Of a stretch of 64,000 nt of DNA, positions 32,676-42,531 are shown in pieces. A program made the position numbers and the translations under genes. Location of the stretch: positions 17,608,183 to 17,672,182 of the forward strand of contig CM026426.1 in assembly GCA_014871385.1 (NCBI GenBank). The letters run 5' to 3'. The notes below the pieces were generated by a model. That model had not been told where the DNA came from and searched no databases. It saw nothing but the letters and a program-made list of their open reading frames with translations. Numbering within the stretch: the stretch's first letter is position 1; each line of letters starts with the position of its first letter. The stretch is from Ceratodon purpureus (lineage: Eukaryota; Streptophyta; Bryopsida; Pseudoditrichales; Ditrichaceae).

Positions 32676-35666
32676 CTACAACTCCTTTGCCTTCTCAATC
32701 TTGGCTACTGTTTCTTGCACAATCTTCTCAATCCTATTGCGTGACCAACGAGAAGAATTATCCTCCGCACGAAGTGCCCTTCTCCAGTCGCAAACTATTT
32801 TCTGAAGAGCATCGTCAGACTTCTTAATGATCACCCAGTAGTCTAGGTCCGAATATTTGAAGGATTCCTCTGTAAAAGTGCGACGATGCTGAATGGCTTC
32901 TTCTAGCTTGGCCAATACAAGTGCCCTCCCAACCGGGGTTCTGTCATACATCTTGTACTCATCAAGTTGGCCATAGTCTCGTTCTACTTCTCTTCTCTTA
33001 CCGTCGGCATCTACCACAACTTCCGGTTTTGGAAACCGGAAGAAGCGATTGCCATGTATACTCCAATGTCCATCGAAGTTCTTACAAAAAAATTCTCGGT
33101 CCTTGGCATCCGGAATTTCACGTGCCCTCATCTCCACCTCATAGTCTTGTGTCATCCATGAAAGATCGTCCAATTCGGCATTGCCAGCCGTAGATAGTTG
33201 GTGAGTCATTGTCTCCGGGTTCCAAGCAAGTGATTTGCCCCAATCATAATAATTCAGCTCTTTCTTAGGTAGTTGGTCTAGTGGTAAATTCCACCGATCA
33301 AACTCATGCCCAGGCGGCATCACGTGTTGTAGTCCCAGCATCTCGTAAAAACGTGAACTAATTGGGGAGCGACACATAACACACTGTTTGTTGTTTAAAG
33401 CAGCCTTCGCGATGCAGGTTATGTGGAACTTGTGATTACAATTTCCCATCTCAAAGGCCCCTTCCGGCCCAAAATATTGTTGACAGATGGGACACGTCTC
33501 CTTCGAATATTCCTCCGACGGTTTGCGGGTATGGATAACCACACGTTTCGATTCATCCAAATGAGATGATAGTACATCGTACGGCATCCACCCCTCCTCG
33601 ACCTCTAGCGCCCAGTCAATGACCCCTTCTTTATTTTTGGAACTATGTAATGTGCGCTCCATCATTTCTCCTACATTGCGCCATATCGTGATTTTTGTAG
33701 CATCCTCGCTGCCCTTGGTTGCTGCCTCGTTATACTTCTGTAAAGATGATTGGATAGCTTCTTCGACATCCATGGAAGTAATTGCACATTTCTTCATATC
33801 CTGTTGTGCTCTAGAGACTATCGTCTCCTTATCTCGTAGTTTGTGGACCCAACCAAGCCATGATAATGCCCTTGTGGAAGATGGTGTATCATCTACCATC
33901 TGTATGGTGGTCTTCAGCTTTTCCAGTTCCGTACGGGCCTCGTCTCTTTCCCTTCTAGCCACCTCCAAATCCCGTAAAAGAATGTCTAATTCTTTTGAAT
34001 CATCCATTGGCCCTTTTCCTCTATCCTTATGTCTTGGTGTTGCTTGGCTAGAGCCAATGTCCAATGGAACTGGACCAGATGTCCTTTTAGACTTCTCAGA
34101 CGCCATCCCTTGTGTGGCCCCATCTCCACTTTTATTTGAGAATTTGGAAAGGCCGAGGTCATCGGAATCCTCACCATCGCTCAGTACTTCAATGATACGA
34201 TCCTTTCCTTCCACCTTCACCACTTCCTTCTTCACCGTAGGCTTCACTTCTTTTGTTTTGTTTTTCTCCTTATCTACCGGGTGGTAGATTTTGCACTCTT
34301 CCAATTGTTCATAAAAATTCATCTTCACATTGTCCAACCTTTTTGTCAAACTCTTGATTTGTTGCGTTGCCTCCATTAAATCCTTACTCAGGGCCACGTT
34401 CTCTTCGCCTAATTTCACACGGTCTTCCAGAAGTGGCTTAATGGAAGATGCCAAAGTCTCAAAGCCGAGGGCACCCTGTATCATGCCCGGGGTGATACTT
34501 CCAAATGCATGAGCCATATTTATGAGATTTGGTGCCATAGCGCCTAATACGGAAGCCCCTTCTTTCAGGGTGTGTGCAATCTTCAACACATTATGAATTT
34601 GTTGCACTTCCTCCGTGGTTTTTCCTGCATCGTCTCCCTCCGTGGTATTCTCTAAGCCCCCACGCTGTTCATCAGAGGACACCTCCGTCAATTTGATGCT
34701 AAAATCTAGTAACTCCTTCAATGATTCGTTGTTTGGCATCAACTTCACCAGCTCCATAATCTCCAAAATGGAATGAACTGCATCCTTTGTGCTATCCTCT
34801 TCGGTACGCACTTGTACTATTGCCAAGGAACTTGGACCATCATCCAGTGAACGAGGGTTGGAGCATCCAGCTTCCGCAGCCGTAAGATGTGTTGAACAGT
34901 CATTGTCCACCTCAACTTCCACCTCATGTACGGCTGCCTTGCCCTTTGTATCGTTGGAAGATTTCACCGTGAATCCCAGGTCTGCTCTAGGAATAGTAGG
35001 GACATTAGTTTCCGTGGCAATGGGGAACATCGTAGCGATCACATTGGCAATGGCAACGGGCTTCTTTTCCTCTGGACGATGCGGAGTTTCATTCTGTAAT
35101 TTTTTTACTTCATTCTTCGGAAAGCTCTTTAGATGTGGCCACTGCCGCTTTCGGAACTTCGCTACGACCTTCTTTGCTTGCAAAGGATCGATCAGATATA
35201 AATCCGGAATGTCTCTTACCATCCATCCAATTTGCAACGGCCTGTCTTTCGTAGTGGGGTACGTACACCAACTAATCTTCCGCTTCAATATTAGCTCCGC
35301 ATATACCATACTGCAAATGGTATAATTGAAATGGCCTTTGCTGGGCTTACGTTGCCTAAACATAGTAGTCCAGACCTCATATGCCCGATGCAAGAAATGG
35401 TCATCCATGCATGACCAGGGCTTGCAAGTAAAAGTCCGTGTGTTCAAATCGTGTTCTTCTCGGGGCCACAACTTGTCAATGTGATACATCTTCACATACT
35501 TCTTGCACTCCTTGAAAGTCCAGAAAATCTCCCCTACAGATTCCCAGCCTTCTTCTGCTACAATGTTTTTGTTGTCTAGGATCTCCCAAGAAAAGTTGTG
35601 GCAAGTTCCCTTCGGCCTGTTCTTCTTCCCGGTTCCTCCAATCTCATCATGTAGCGGATCCGCCAT
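32676..35666 (-). CDS. Large RING-H2 protein carried by the hAT unit
   Basis: Uninterrupted 996-aa frame with a true ATG (MADPLHDEIGG). Residues about 40-165 form a conserved-looking region (FKECKKYVKMYHIDKLWP ... CSMVYAELILKRKISW) also present in the protein at 40087-41490. Residues about 380-470 look like a helical coiled coil; 480-620 is charged and disordered, with a second coiled coil (EVARRERDEARTELEKLKT). At about 722-765 there is a RING-H2 finger: CPIC, GNCNHKFHITC, CVMC, giving the C3H2C3 spacing of E3 ubiquitin ligases. The C-terminal 230 residues are unrecognised (YDWGKSLAWNPETM). It is convergent with the transposase gene and lies within the transposon, so it is a passenger or accessory protein. 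Ubiquitin ligase activity is inferred from the finger only. Confidence 0.85.
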   Translation of the reverse strand: MADPLHDEIGGTGKKNRPKGTCHNFSWEILDNKNIVAEEGWESVGEIFWTFKECKKYVKMYHIDKLWPREEHDLNTRTFTCKPWSCMDDHFLHRAYEVWTTMFRQRKPSKGHFNYTICSMVYAELILKRKISWCTYPTTKDRPLQIGWMVRDIPDLYLIDPLQAKKVVAKFRKRQWPHLKSFPKNEVKKLQNETPHRPEEKKPVAIANVIATMFPIATETNVPTIPRADLGFTVKSSNDTKGKAAVHEVEVEVDNDCSTHLTAAEAGCSNPRSLDDGPSSLAIVQVRTEEDSTKDAVHSILEIMELVKLMPNNESLKELLDFSIKLTEVSSDEQRGGLENTTEGDDAGKTTEEVQQIHNVLKIAHTLKEGASVLGAMAPNLINMAHAFGSITPGMIQGALGFETLASSIKPLLEDRVKLGEENVALSKDLMEATQQIKSLTKRLDNVKMNFYEQLEECKIYHPVDKEKNKTKEVKPTVKKEVVKVEGKDRIIEVLSDGEDSDDLGLSKFSNKSGDGATQGMASEKSKRTSGPVPLDIGSSQATPRHKDRGKGPMDDSKELDILLRDLEVARRERDEARTELEKLKTTIQMVDDTPSSTRALSWLGWVHKLRDKETIVSRAQQDMKKCAITSMDVEEAIQSSLQKYNEAATKGSEDATKITIWRNVGEMMERTLHSSKNKEGVIDWALEVEEGWMPYDVLSSHLDESKRVVIHTRKPSEEYSKETCPICQQYFGPEGAFEMGNCNHKFHITCIAKAALNNKQCVMCRSPISSRFYEMLGLQHVMPPGHEFDRWNLPLDQLPKKELNYYDWGKSLAWNPETMTHQLSTAGNAELDDLSWMTQDYEVEMRAREIPDAKDREFFCKNFDGHWSIHGNRFFRFPKPEVVVDADGKRREVERDYGQLDEYKMYDRTPVGRALVLAKLEEAIQHRRTFTEESFKYSDLDYWVIIKKSDDALQKIVCDWRRALRAEDNSSRWSRNRIEKIVQETVAKIEKAKEL

Positions 35667-35907
35667 AGTAACCTCGTTTTAAACAAAAACGTAATGGTTT
35701 TGTTTTAAAGAAAACAAGGAGTTGATAAATGACGGTTTACAAAATAACGAATACAGAAAATTCAAAAACTCCCCCCCCCCCCCCCCCCAACAATAAAAAT
35801 GGACCCCCATCTCCTCACCCCCACGTACCAACAAACTCCCAAGTGAATTGGGAAACTGTAGCAATAGGAGAGGGACTATTGAGGAGAGTGAAGTAAGGAA
35901 GTGGGGG
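35667..35907 (-). promoter_or_regulatory. Upstream region of the RING gene with an 18-bp C tract
   Basis: Between the ATG (35666) and GC-rich array 2. Contains 18 consecutive C at 35771-35788 (poly-G on the coding strand), about 105 bp upstream of the start codon. The kinase-like gene has the same arrangement (C tract at 44142-44158), suggesting related promoters. No clear TATA box was found. Confidence 0.45.
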
Positions 35908-36405
35908 ACGGCCGTCGCCATATATGGCGACGGCCCCCAACCCTACGGCCGTCCCCCCGAGCCTAGGGCCGTCGGCCCCCGATCCTACGGCCGCGGCCAA
36001 TGGCCGTCGTCCCAAACCTGACGACGGCCGTTGGGGCCGTCGGATCGGGGGCCACAGTGACGGCCGCGGAGGCCCGTGCCTCCGCGGCCGTCCAATCGGG
36101 CCGTCTCCTCGGCGACGGCCGTCCGATGGCGGCCGTCGCCGAGGGGACGGCCTTGGAGACGGCCCCCGAGGGGGAGGCTTGCGGCCCTCCGATCGCGGCC
36201 GTCTCCGCGGCCGTCGCCGTCCGATGGCGGCCGACCGCGCGGAGACGGCCGCGAAACGGCCCCGTCGGCTACAGCCCGGGGCCGTCCGATCGGGGCCGTC
36301 TCCAAGGCGACGGCCGTTCGATCACGGCCGCGGTCGAAGGGCCGTCCTTGCGGACGGCCCCTTGCGGAGACGGCCCCCGACCGTGGGGACGAGGCCATCG
36401 TGGCC
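35908..36405. repeat. GC-rich GGCCGTC array 2
   Basis: About 500 bp of GGCCGTC and its complement GACGGCC in both orientations, at irregular spacing of 10-25 bp, very rich in CpG. ORFs of 130-176 codons occur in five or six frames at once and are not credible. Same motif as arrays 1, 3 and 4. Confidence 0.88.
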
Positions 36406-36416
36406 GCGGGGAATTT

Positions 36417-36443
36417 CCCCCCCCCCCCCCCCCCCCCCCCCCC
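36417..36443. repeat. 27-bp C tract
   Basis: Homopolymer of 27 C directly after the GC-rich array and before AT-rich DNA. Confidence 0.95.
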
Positions 36444-38460
36444 ACCCTTTTTAAAATACAAATGATAAAATCATATAATGCTACATCTTCCGACCACATA
36501 TTAAATTGAACCTGTTAATTTCTTTCACCAATTAAAATCAGAACAGCAGTTAATGTTAACATGAACTAAAATACTTCATGGTATGCAAAGCATCTAAATT
36601 CTTCAACGAGTCATTATTCCGTACGCTCCACCGAAGTTAATGTATGTGTCATTTATTCGAATCATTCTTTCTGTTGTTTCTATCGTACGCATTTCATGCT
36701 GTCTACCATCGCACTCCAGAAGTTCCTTGCAGAAATCGAACTCATCTAAACCTGTTTCAGAAATTGTAATCTTAATAGTTCTCCGTCTTCTTATTCTCCG
36801 CTTTGAATTTTTGTTTTTTTAAATACATAAATACTTCTATTATACTTTCATTAAACGGCTTCATATTCTCAATTTAATTCGAGTTACCATCTCTTTATGT
36901 ACTTTTGATGTTCCTCCCTTTATACAATTTCCACTTTCAAATATGGTTTTCATTTACTTCTTCTTTATTTTCCTCTATGTTTATTCCCCCCTAGTTTATG
37001 CCCTTTTTTTAACGTCTAATTCGTCTAATCTACCACTCCAACCCTCGAAGCTCCATAAATGTCACTGTTGAATTTCTTCCTTTCATATCGTTTCGAACGT
37101 TCGTATTTCGATTTATTTCCTCCATGACCCATGTTAAAGTATATTTTACTAATTCGACCACTATTCCACCATTTTACTAATTCTACCCTACTGCTTTAGT
37201 TTTGAATTATATTCTACTAGATGTACCCTACTGCTTTAGTTTTTATTGAGTACTGTACCCCTCTTTCATATATACGTTTTGAACTCTCCATGTATCACTA
37301 CATCATGGCCGACTTCTATTTCTTCTAATAATTATAATTTCGATACTTTCCCTCTCAAACTATTTTTTTTTTGTCTATTATTTCGATGGTTCACTCATTT
37401 GTTTACTTATGAATATACTTCTACTTCACAGTCTTCCCCAAGTGTATCGATACGTTATTTCTTAATATTACACCCGTCGTCGTTATAGTTCTAATATTCA
37501 TATCCGTCCTCAAACCTCTTATTCTTTGTGTTGTTCATTAATTTAATTAATTACTATTCCGAAACAATACCACCCTACCAAACATCTTTCATCAGTATTT
37601 TTTGTGACGATTGAATGTTTTGTGTTTTTGTTTTGTTTTTTACTATTATCCCTTCCTCATCTCATAATGTGAGCTAGTGATTTTTTTTTTTAATGTTAAC
37701 AGAGTACTAGGGTATGGGAGTGTGTAAAATAAAAGACATAAAAGTGCAAGGAGAGTTTTTATATTTCATATAACTCTAAACCAGGCATGAGAAATTAGAA
37801 TTGGACCATTTGTTATGAAAACAATGATTTGAGTTTTATTCCTCCCATGAATTCCATAATCCCAAGAGAATTGAATGTTTTTTTTTTGGTTTTTTAATTT
37901 ATTATTATCTCCAGTTTCTCTCATATTCTAAACTACTATTTATGTTTTTATTTTTGATTTTATCAAAATACTAAAGAACGGGAGTATGTAAAATAAAAGA
38001 AATAAAACTGGGGTAAATCATTCCATAAAAACTTAGAATCAAAGAATCTATATAAATATTTTCATTGTGTACCACTATTTGAGAAGAAATTGGATCTATA
38101 TATCTAAGAGATTTATGAAACCGTAAACCGGTAAAATATAAATGCAAATCTCTTAACCATTTAAACGTAAGTTGCACCGCATGAAAAACCAAGTGTGTAC
38201 ATGAATTTATGCGTTGAATTACTTCTAATGCATTCTCTCCGCGATGTTCCTCTTATCATCTCGTTGTTGACATTTACTCTTTTGATTCGTTAGTATAAAA
38301 TGTTAATTCATTACCGTATGCTAAAACATGAGTAACTTCGTTTCTTTAAATGAGAATTGGTAAAAACTGTTTTAGTATACCCACAATGTTTACGGTTCTT
38401 TCCATTCAATAAGATATATATTCTTCTTCATAAACGTGTTCACATTATTTGTAGATCCTA
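36444..38460. other. AT-rich spacer inside the hAT unit
   Basis: About 2 kb of AT-rich, T-rich sequence without credible genes. Composition resembles the spacer outside the hAT unit rather than the element's coding parts. It separates the two convergent gene pairs and could be host DNA trapped between two related elements. Near 37695-37745 and 37965-38005 a phrase of the type GGGAGTGTGTAAAATAAAAG is repeated. Confidence 0.5.
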
Positions 38461-38653
38461 GGGGGTTATCCACCCCCAAAGAACCAAAATATCACATAGT
38501 TCATTGGATCCCAATTTCAAACGTCGACCCCACCTCCCCGATCACAGGATCTTCAGGACATTCCCCACAATATCCGGGATATGTCTGAATTTTCCATTTG
38601 TAGGAGATATGCTGTCCAAACAATCCCAAGTGGGATTGTTTGGGACAAGAAGG

Positions 38654-39053
38654 CATTAGGTGCAAAATGGGGTCATAATAAGGCCGTGTAAGCACGCCCT
38701 TTCTAGGTGAACTCCCTACTTTGGGCACCTCTGCCGCTGGCAGCGGATGCCAGAGTTGCTGCCCGCACAGAACTGCGTGGCGCACTCACAACAAAGGTCC
38801 TTGGAATATTAGTTGAGACATGAATGCCTCGGCTCGGGCTTTGGTCCCAAGTGGGCAGGTTGTGTCAGCCCGACACTGTAGATGTGCCCTCCAGACGCCT
38901 CGCTCGGAGGTCATTGGTTCGAGCCCCTGTCGCGGTTGCTGGCACCACCGTGGCACCTTCGGTGCCACGTCGAAAAGTACGCGGGCAGCGCTTGTTTTTT
39001 TCTCTCACATGCCGCATACACGGCCTTTTTGTGACCCGATTTTGCACCTAATG
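38654..39053. repeat. Inverted repeat pair enclosing 400 bp (MITE-like)
   Basis: CATTAGGTGCAAAAT followed by GGGGTCATAATAAGGCCGTG at 38654-38693 is matched in inverted orientation at 39013-39053 with few mismatches. The 320 bp between contain ACGCCTCGCTCGGAGGTCAT followed by GGTTCGAGCCCC, which resembles a Pol III B box, and a GGTGCCACGGTGCCA-like palindrome. No clear target duplication seen. A small non-autonomous element is likely; whether it is tRNA-derived is open. Confidence 0.55.
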
Positions 39054-39057
39054 AGGG

Positions 39058-39690
39058 GAGAGAGTAGGGGAGGAGAGGGGGGGAGGAGAGGGGGGGAGGA
39101 GAGGGGGGGAGGAGAGGAGAGAAAACACAAGGGGAGGGGAGTTCCTTCGACCCTCCCCCCCCCCCTCCCCCCCGGCCGTCCGCGGGAACGGCCGCGGCTG
39201 ACCCCGCATGGACGGCCGTCGCCCACGGCCGTCGGATCTTCTCCGCCGAGAAGATGCTACGGCTGCGGACGACATCCATTCACGCGGGGACGAACGTGGC
39301 CGACCCCGCGTGGACGGCCGCGGCGGACACCGCGGTGGCAGCCCCCCGACCCCGCGGTCGACAAGGCCGTCCCTGGGGACGGCCACGGCCGACCCCGCGG
39401 TCGGAAGGGCCGTCCGCGTGGACGGCCGTGGCCGACCACGCCGCTGCAGCCTCCGACCGCGGGGTGGAGCACGGCCGTCCCCGCGGTTGGCCGCGACCGA
39501 CCCTGGGGACGGCCGTCCACGTAGTCGGCCGTCCCGACCGCGGGGCGGCGGTCCACCGACGCACCCTTTGGGGAGCGGTCGCGGCCGCTTGACCGGTCGC
39601 GGCCGCGATCCTGGACGGCCGCGACCGGTCCCACGACGGACCAGTTACGGCCGTTGGATTCTCCATTCCCCGAGATCCAACGGCCGTTGG
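39058..39690. repeat. Purine/GGGG-rich stretch and GC-rich GGCCGTC array 3
   Basis: 39058-39130 is a tandem GGAGGAGAGGGGG repeat, followed by C-rich DNA, then about 510 bp of GGCCGTC/GACGGCC and CCGCGGTCG words. ORFs in all six frames are compositional. It stands upstream of the gene at 40087, in the same relation as array 1 to the transposase gene. Confidence 0.85.
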
Positions 39691-39735
39691 GGGGCCGTTG
39701 TTTGACCTAATTGGCTGTCTAGGGGTTCGGGCCAG

Positions 39736-39744
39736 CATAAAAGG
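39736..39744 (+). promoter_or_regulatory. TATA-like element upstream of the second + strand gene
   Basis: CATAAAAGG within GCCAGCATAAAAGGCTGGCC, which also forms a short inverted repeat (GCCAGC/GCTGGC). It lies 40-50 bp after array 3 and 340 bp upstream of the ATG at 40087. Confidence 0.5.
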
Positions 39745-40086
39745 CTGGCCCTGCTTCCTTTTTCTTCGCTTGGGTGCTCTTGCTACGTGTGCTGGATTTA
39801 CTTCAGCTCAGTTGCGTTCCTCCAAGCTGTTTCTACTTCCCCACGGGTTAGCGTGGGATTGTGTTTAGGGTTGTCAGCACCGTTTGTTGGTTATTATGAA
39901 ACCAACAAAATAGTGCTTCATACGTACGGTTTTTTGGCAAGAGTTCTAGGTTTTGTTTTAGTCCTTATGCACTATATATATACGAGATTAAATCAACTTT
40001 TATAGGGTGGGGAGAAGTTACAGGCATTGTTACAAGGTTGGTTTGATACACGGTATTCACAGCTACTCGCTTACCGGTCTTTCGCC

Positions 40087-41490
40087 ATGCCTCGTAACGA
40101 CCGGGGAGGACCCTCCAATCCTAAAAGGAAACACCCCTTGGATCCATACGCTACGAATGACCCTGATTGTGTAGCAGAGTTTGGATGGGAGGGGGAACCA
40201 TCACCATGGCGGATGGTAACTTGCAAGGAATATGTCAAGATGAAGCACCTCATGAAGTTAATCCCAGTACATCTACGTACCGAGGCTGCGGAGAAACAGG
40301 CAACACGGGGAGAGATCAGGACCGACAATTGTGAAAGTAATCATTTTAAAATTAGATACAACGAGGTGTTTTGAGCAGCTAATATCCAGAACTCCCGACC
40401 CCATATCATGTTGTATTCGAATATGGCAATGGTATGGGCGGAGATAGTCTTACACAAGAGGGTTGACTGGACCACAGTCTCGGGCCTGAGGACAGATAGA
40501 ATGAACAGAGACAGCATGGATCTTGTAACAGACTGGGTTGGACATAGCGATTGTCCCCCACTACATATTTCAAACCGTCGGAGTCCACCGGCACAAGATG
40601 CAGGAATACAAACTCTAGCCATCGAATATAATGATGAGGAACAGGAGAGAAGTCGTTTAAGCTATGATGATGAAGACAACTATCGAGGGCGTTGCTCAAA
40701 CGAAAATCCCAGGAATCGCAGAGGGCATCGTGGCAGAGAGTCATCGCGTACCAACCATGAGGAGTATGGACAAAGCTCTGCCCACGGGGGACACCGTTCG
40801 CGAGATCGTCAAGACATGGGACCCCACGAACGGGGCTATGGCCACGGGGAACCGGAAGGAGCTGATTTACCCTTTGACTTTACGGATGGTGCGTATGGAC
40901 CGTATGGGGGACAACGGTGGCCAGATTACGCAACGGGATCAAGATACTTTAGTAACTATGACAACGGCTGGTCGGAAATACCGAGTCCTCCAAGGAGTGC
41001 TAGTCCGCGCCATCGAACACCTGCAAGAGAGGTACCTCACGGTTATTCCCTAGATCGCGAAGAAGTTACGCAGAGACTGGGACGTGATGATTACGCAACT
41101 CCCCCTCCATACCGCGGATATGGTGGTCATGCTACCCCATTTGCCCTATTTGCAGAAGATGATTACAGATCATCTTCGCAGACTCCGCCTGGAATATTTC
41201 CTCCACCTCTAGGTTATCACACCGACGGTACTGATCACAATAGCGGGGACAACCCCAACATACTTCATCCCGATGACAGAGTACCACCTCCTCCTTTTGG
41301 ATATCCTCCCGGTCGAGTTGTAAGAGATAGCTATTTTGAGGAAGAATTAGAGTTGGAGCGGACAAGGCAAAATTACGTACTACAGATGGAGAATCATGCG
41401 TTTCACCTTAGACGGGATAATCGAAGATTGATGGAGGAGAGAGAGAGACTTTTGAGAGCCTCCACAAATTCTGCACGGCACGGGCCATAA
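40087..41490 (+). pseudogene. Accessory protein sharing the RING protein's N-terminal domain, one nonsense codon
   Basis: Start at ATG 40087 (MPRNDRGGPSNPKRKH); the frame is open slightly upstream. Residues about 30-150 (CKEYVKMKHLMKLIPVH ... NMAMVWAEIVLHKRVDW) line up with residues 40-165 of the RING protein (CKKYVKMYHIDKLWP ... CSMVYAELILKRKISW). A TGA at 40372-40374 (NEVF*AANIQ) falls inside this shared region with the same phase on both sides, so it is a nonsense change (CGA to TGA would fit). The remaining 300 residues are low complexity, rich in Tyr, Gly, Pro, Arg and Asp (GYGHGEPEGADLPFDF), ending in a predicted coiled coil (LRRDNRRLMEERERLL). There is no RING finger. Function unknown; it is convergent with the kinase-like gene. 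Confidence 0.65.
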
Positions 41491-42531
41491 GAAACGTACG
41501 ATCGGGGAGGTCCAAGCGAACTCCCCAATGATGGGAACTATTATCATCCATATGACTACAATGGATTAGGGTGGAGGGGAGACTATTAGAATGGGGTGCA
41601 TGGTAGTACTTTCTACAGCATCGGAGCGTACCGAGTCTTTAACGGGGACATCGCATATTACAAATTTGCAACGGAAAGTAAAAGATGCAAGCATAGTATG
41701 TACGTAGTTTGCAGTTTTGTAGATGGAGGTTTAAAATGTACGGACTCAAGAAAATTGGCACGTGCCACATTTTGCAAACAGAATAGATAGAATTAGTGGA
41801 ATAGAGTGTAGTTGTGTTGTCTTCTATATTGTAGTTGTCTTCACATTTGAAAGGAGTTTACCTTTTTAATATTCTTCTAGCGGTATTCTAAGTGCACATT
41901 AATATCAATATCCCTTTTTTTAAAATGACAACTTACCATTGACATAGGTTACGACTTACGAGCACTAGAATGTTATGAATCTCAAGACAAGTCTGCAAAA
42001 TAATTTTCAAATATTTTTTTTGCTAAATTAATAAGAATATTGTGAATGATATTTTTTGAGGGATGCATATTTATATTTAAGCTATTTGTTTGTACCAGGG
42101 ATTATGAGCAATCATGTTATGCGGCCCTTACGCTTTCGTCTTCACGAAAAGAACTTCAGTATACGCTTGCCAATATTTCTAAGAGTAAAACGTACAAAGC
42201 ATAACGGTAACAATTCACATATCGCATCATTTTCATAATTAGAATTGAGACTATCGACTTTTAGCTGGATGTGTGGAGCCAATCCGTTTTCCTCATAATA
42301 CAAGGGGTAGAAATAGACCAATCTCAGTACAGAGACCAGATTTGAACCAAATGCAAGTAAACTTTATAAACAAAATATTGACCGGTGTACAAAAATTGAG
42401 ATTCCAACATCTCATCATAATATAGAGTCTAAATATAACTATTCACTGCTGAGAGCTATGCCCGCCGTCCGATAAGAAAAAAAACATTATGAAATTATAG
42501 GAATACAGAGAGGTAGACATGTCTCTCCATA
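41491..42531. other. Spacer between convergent genes of the hAT unit
   Basis: AT-rich from 41.8 kb; no credible gene. A short + frame just after the stop (YETYDRGGPSELPNDG-type residues) resembles the tail of the preceding protein but is not open further. Confidence 0.4.

Noticed and set aside
33619..34287. 222-codon plus-strand ORF opposite the RING gene
   Set aside because: Ser/Leu/Phe-rich antisense shadow of the charged coiled-coil region of the 996-aa frame.
35924..36509. ORFs of 129-176 codons in all frames
   Set aside because: GGCCGTC array artefacts without domain features; same for 39005-39738 and 44183-45078.
38820..38960. tRNA gene or tRNA-derived SINE suggested by GGTTCGAGCCCC
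   Set aside because: No acceptable A box at proper spacing and no cloverleaf could be drawn; kept only as a B-box-like word in the inverted-repeat element.
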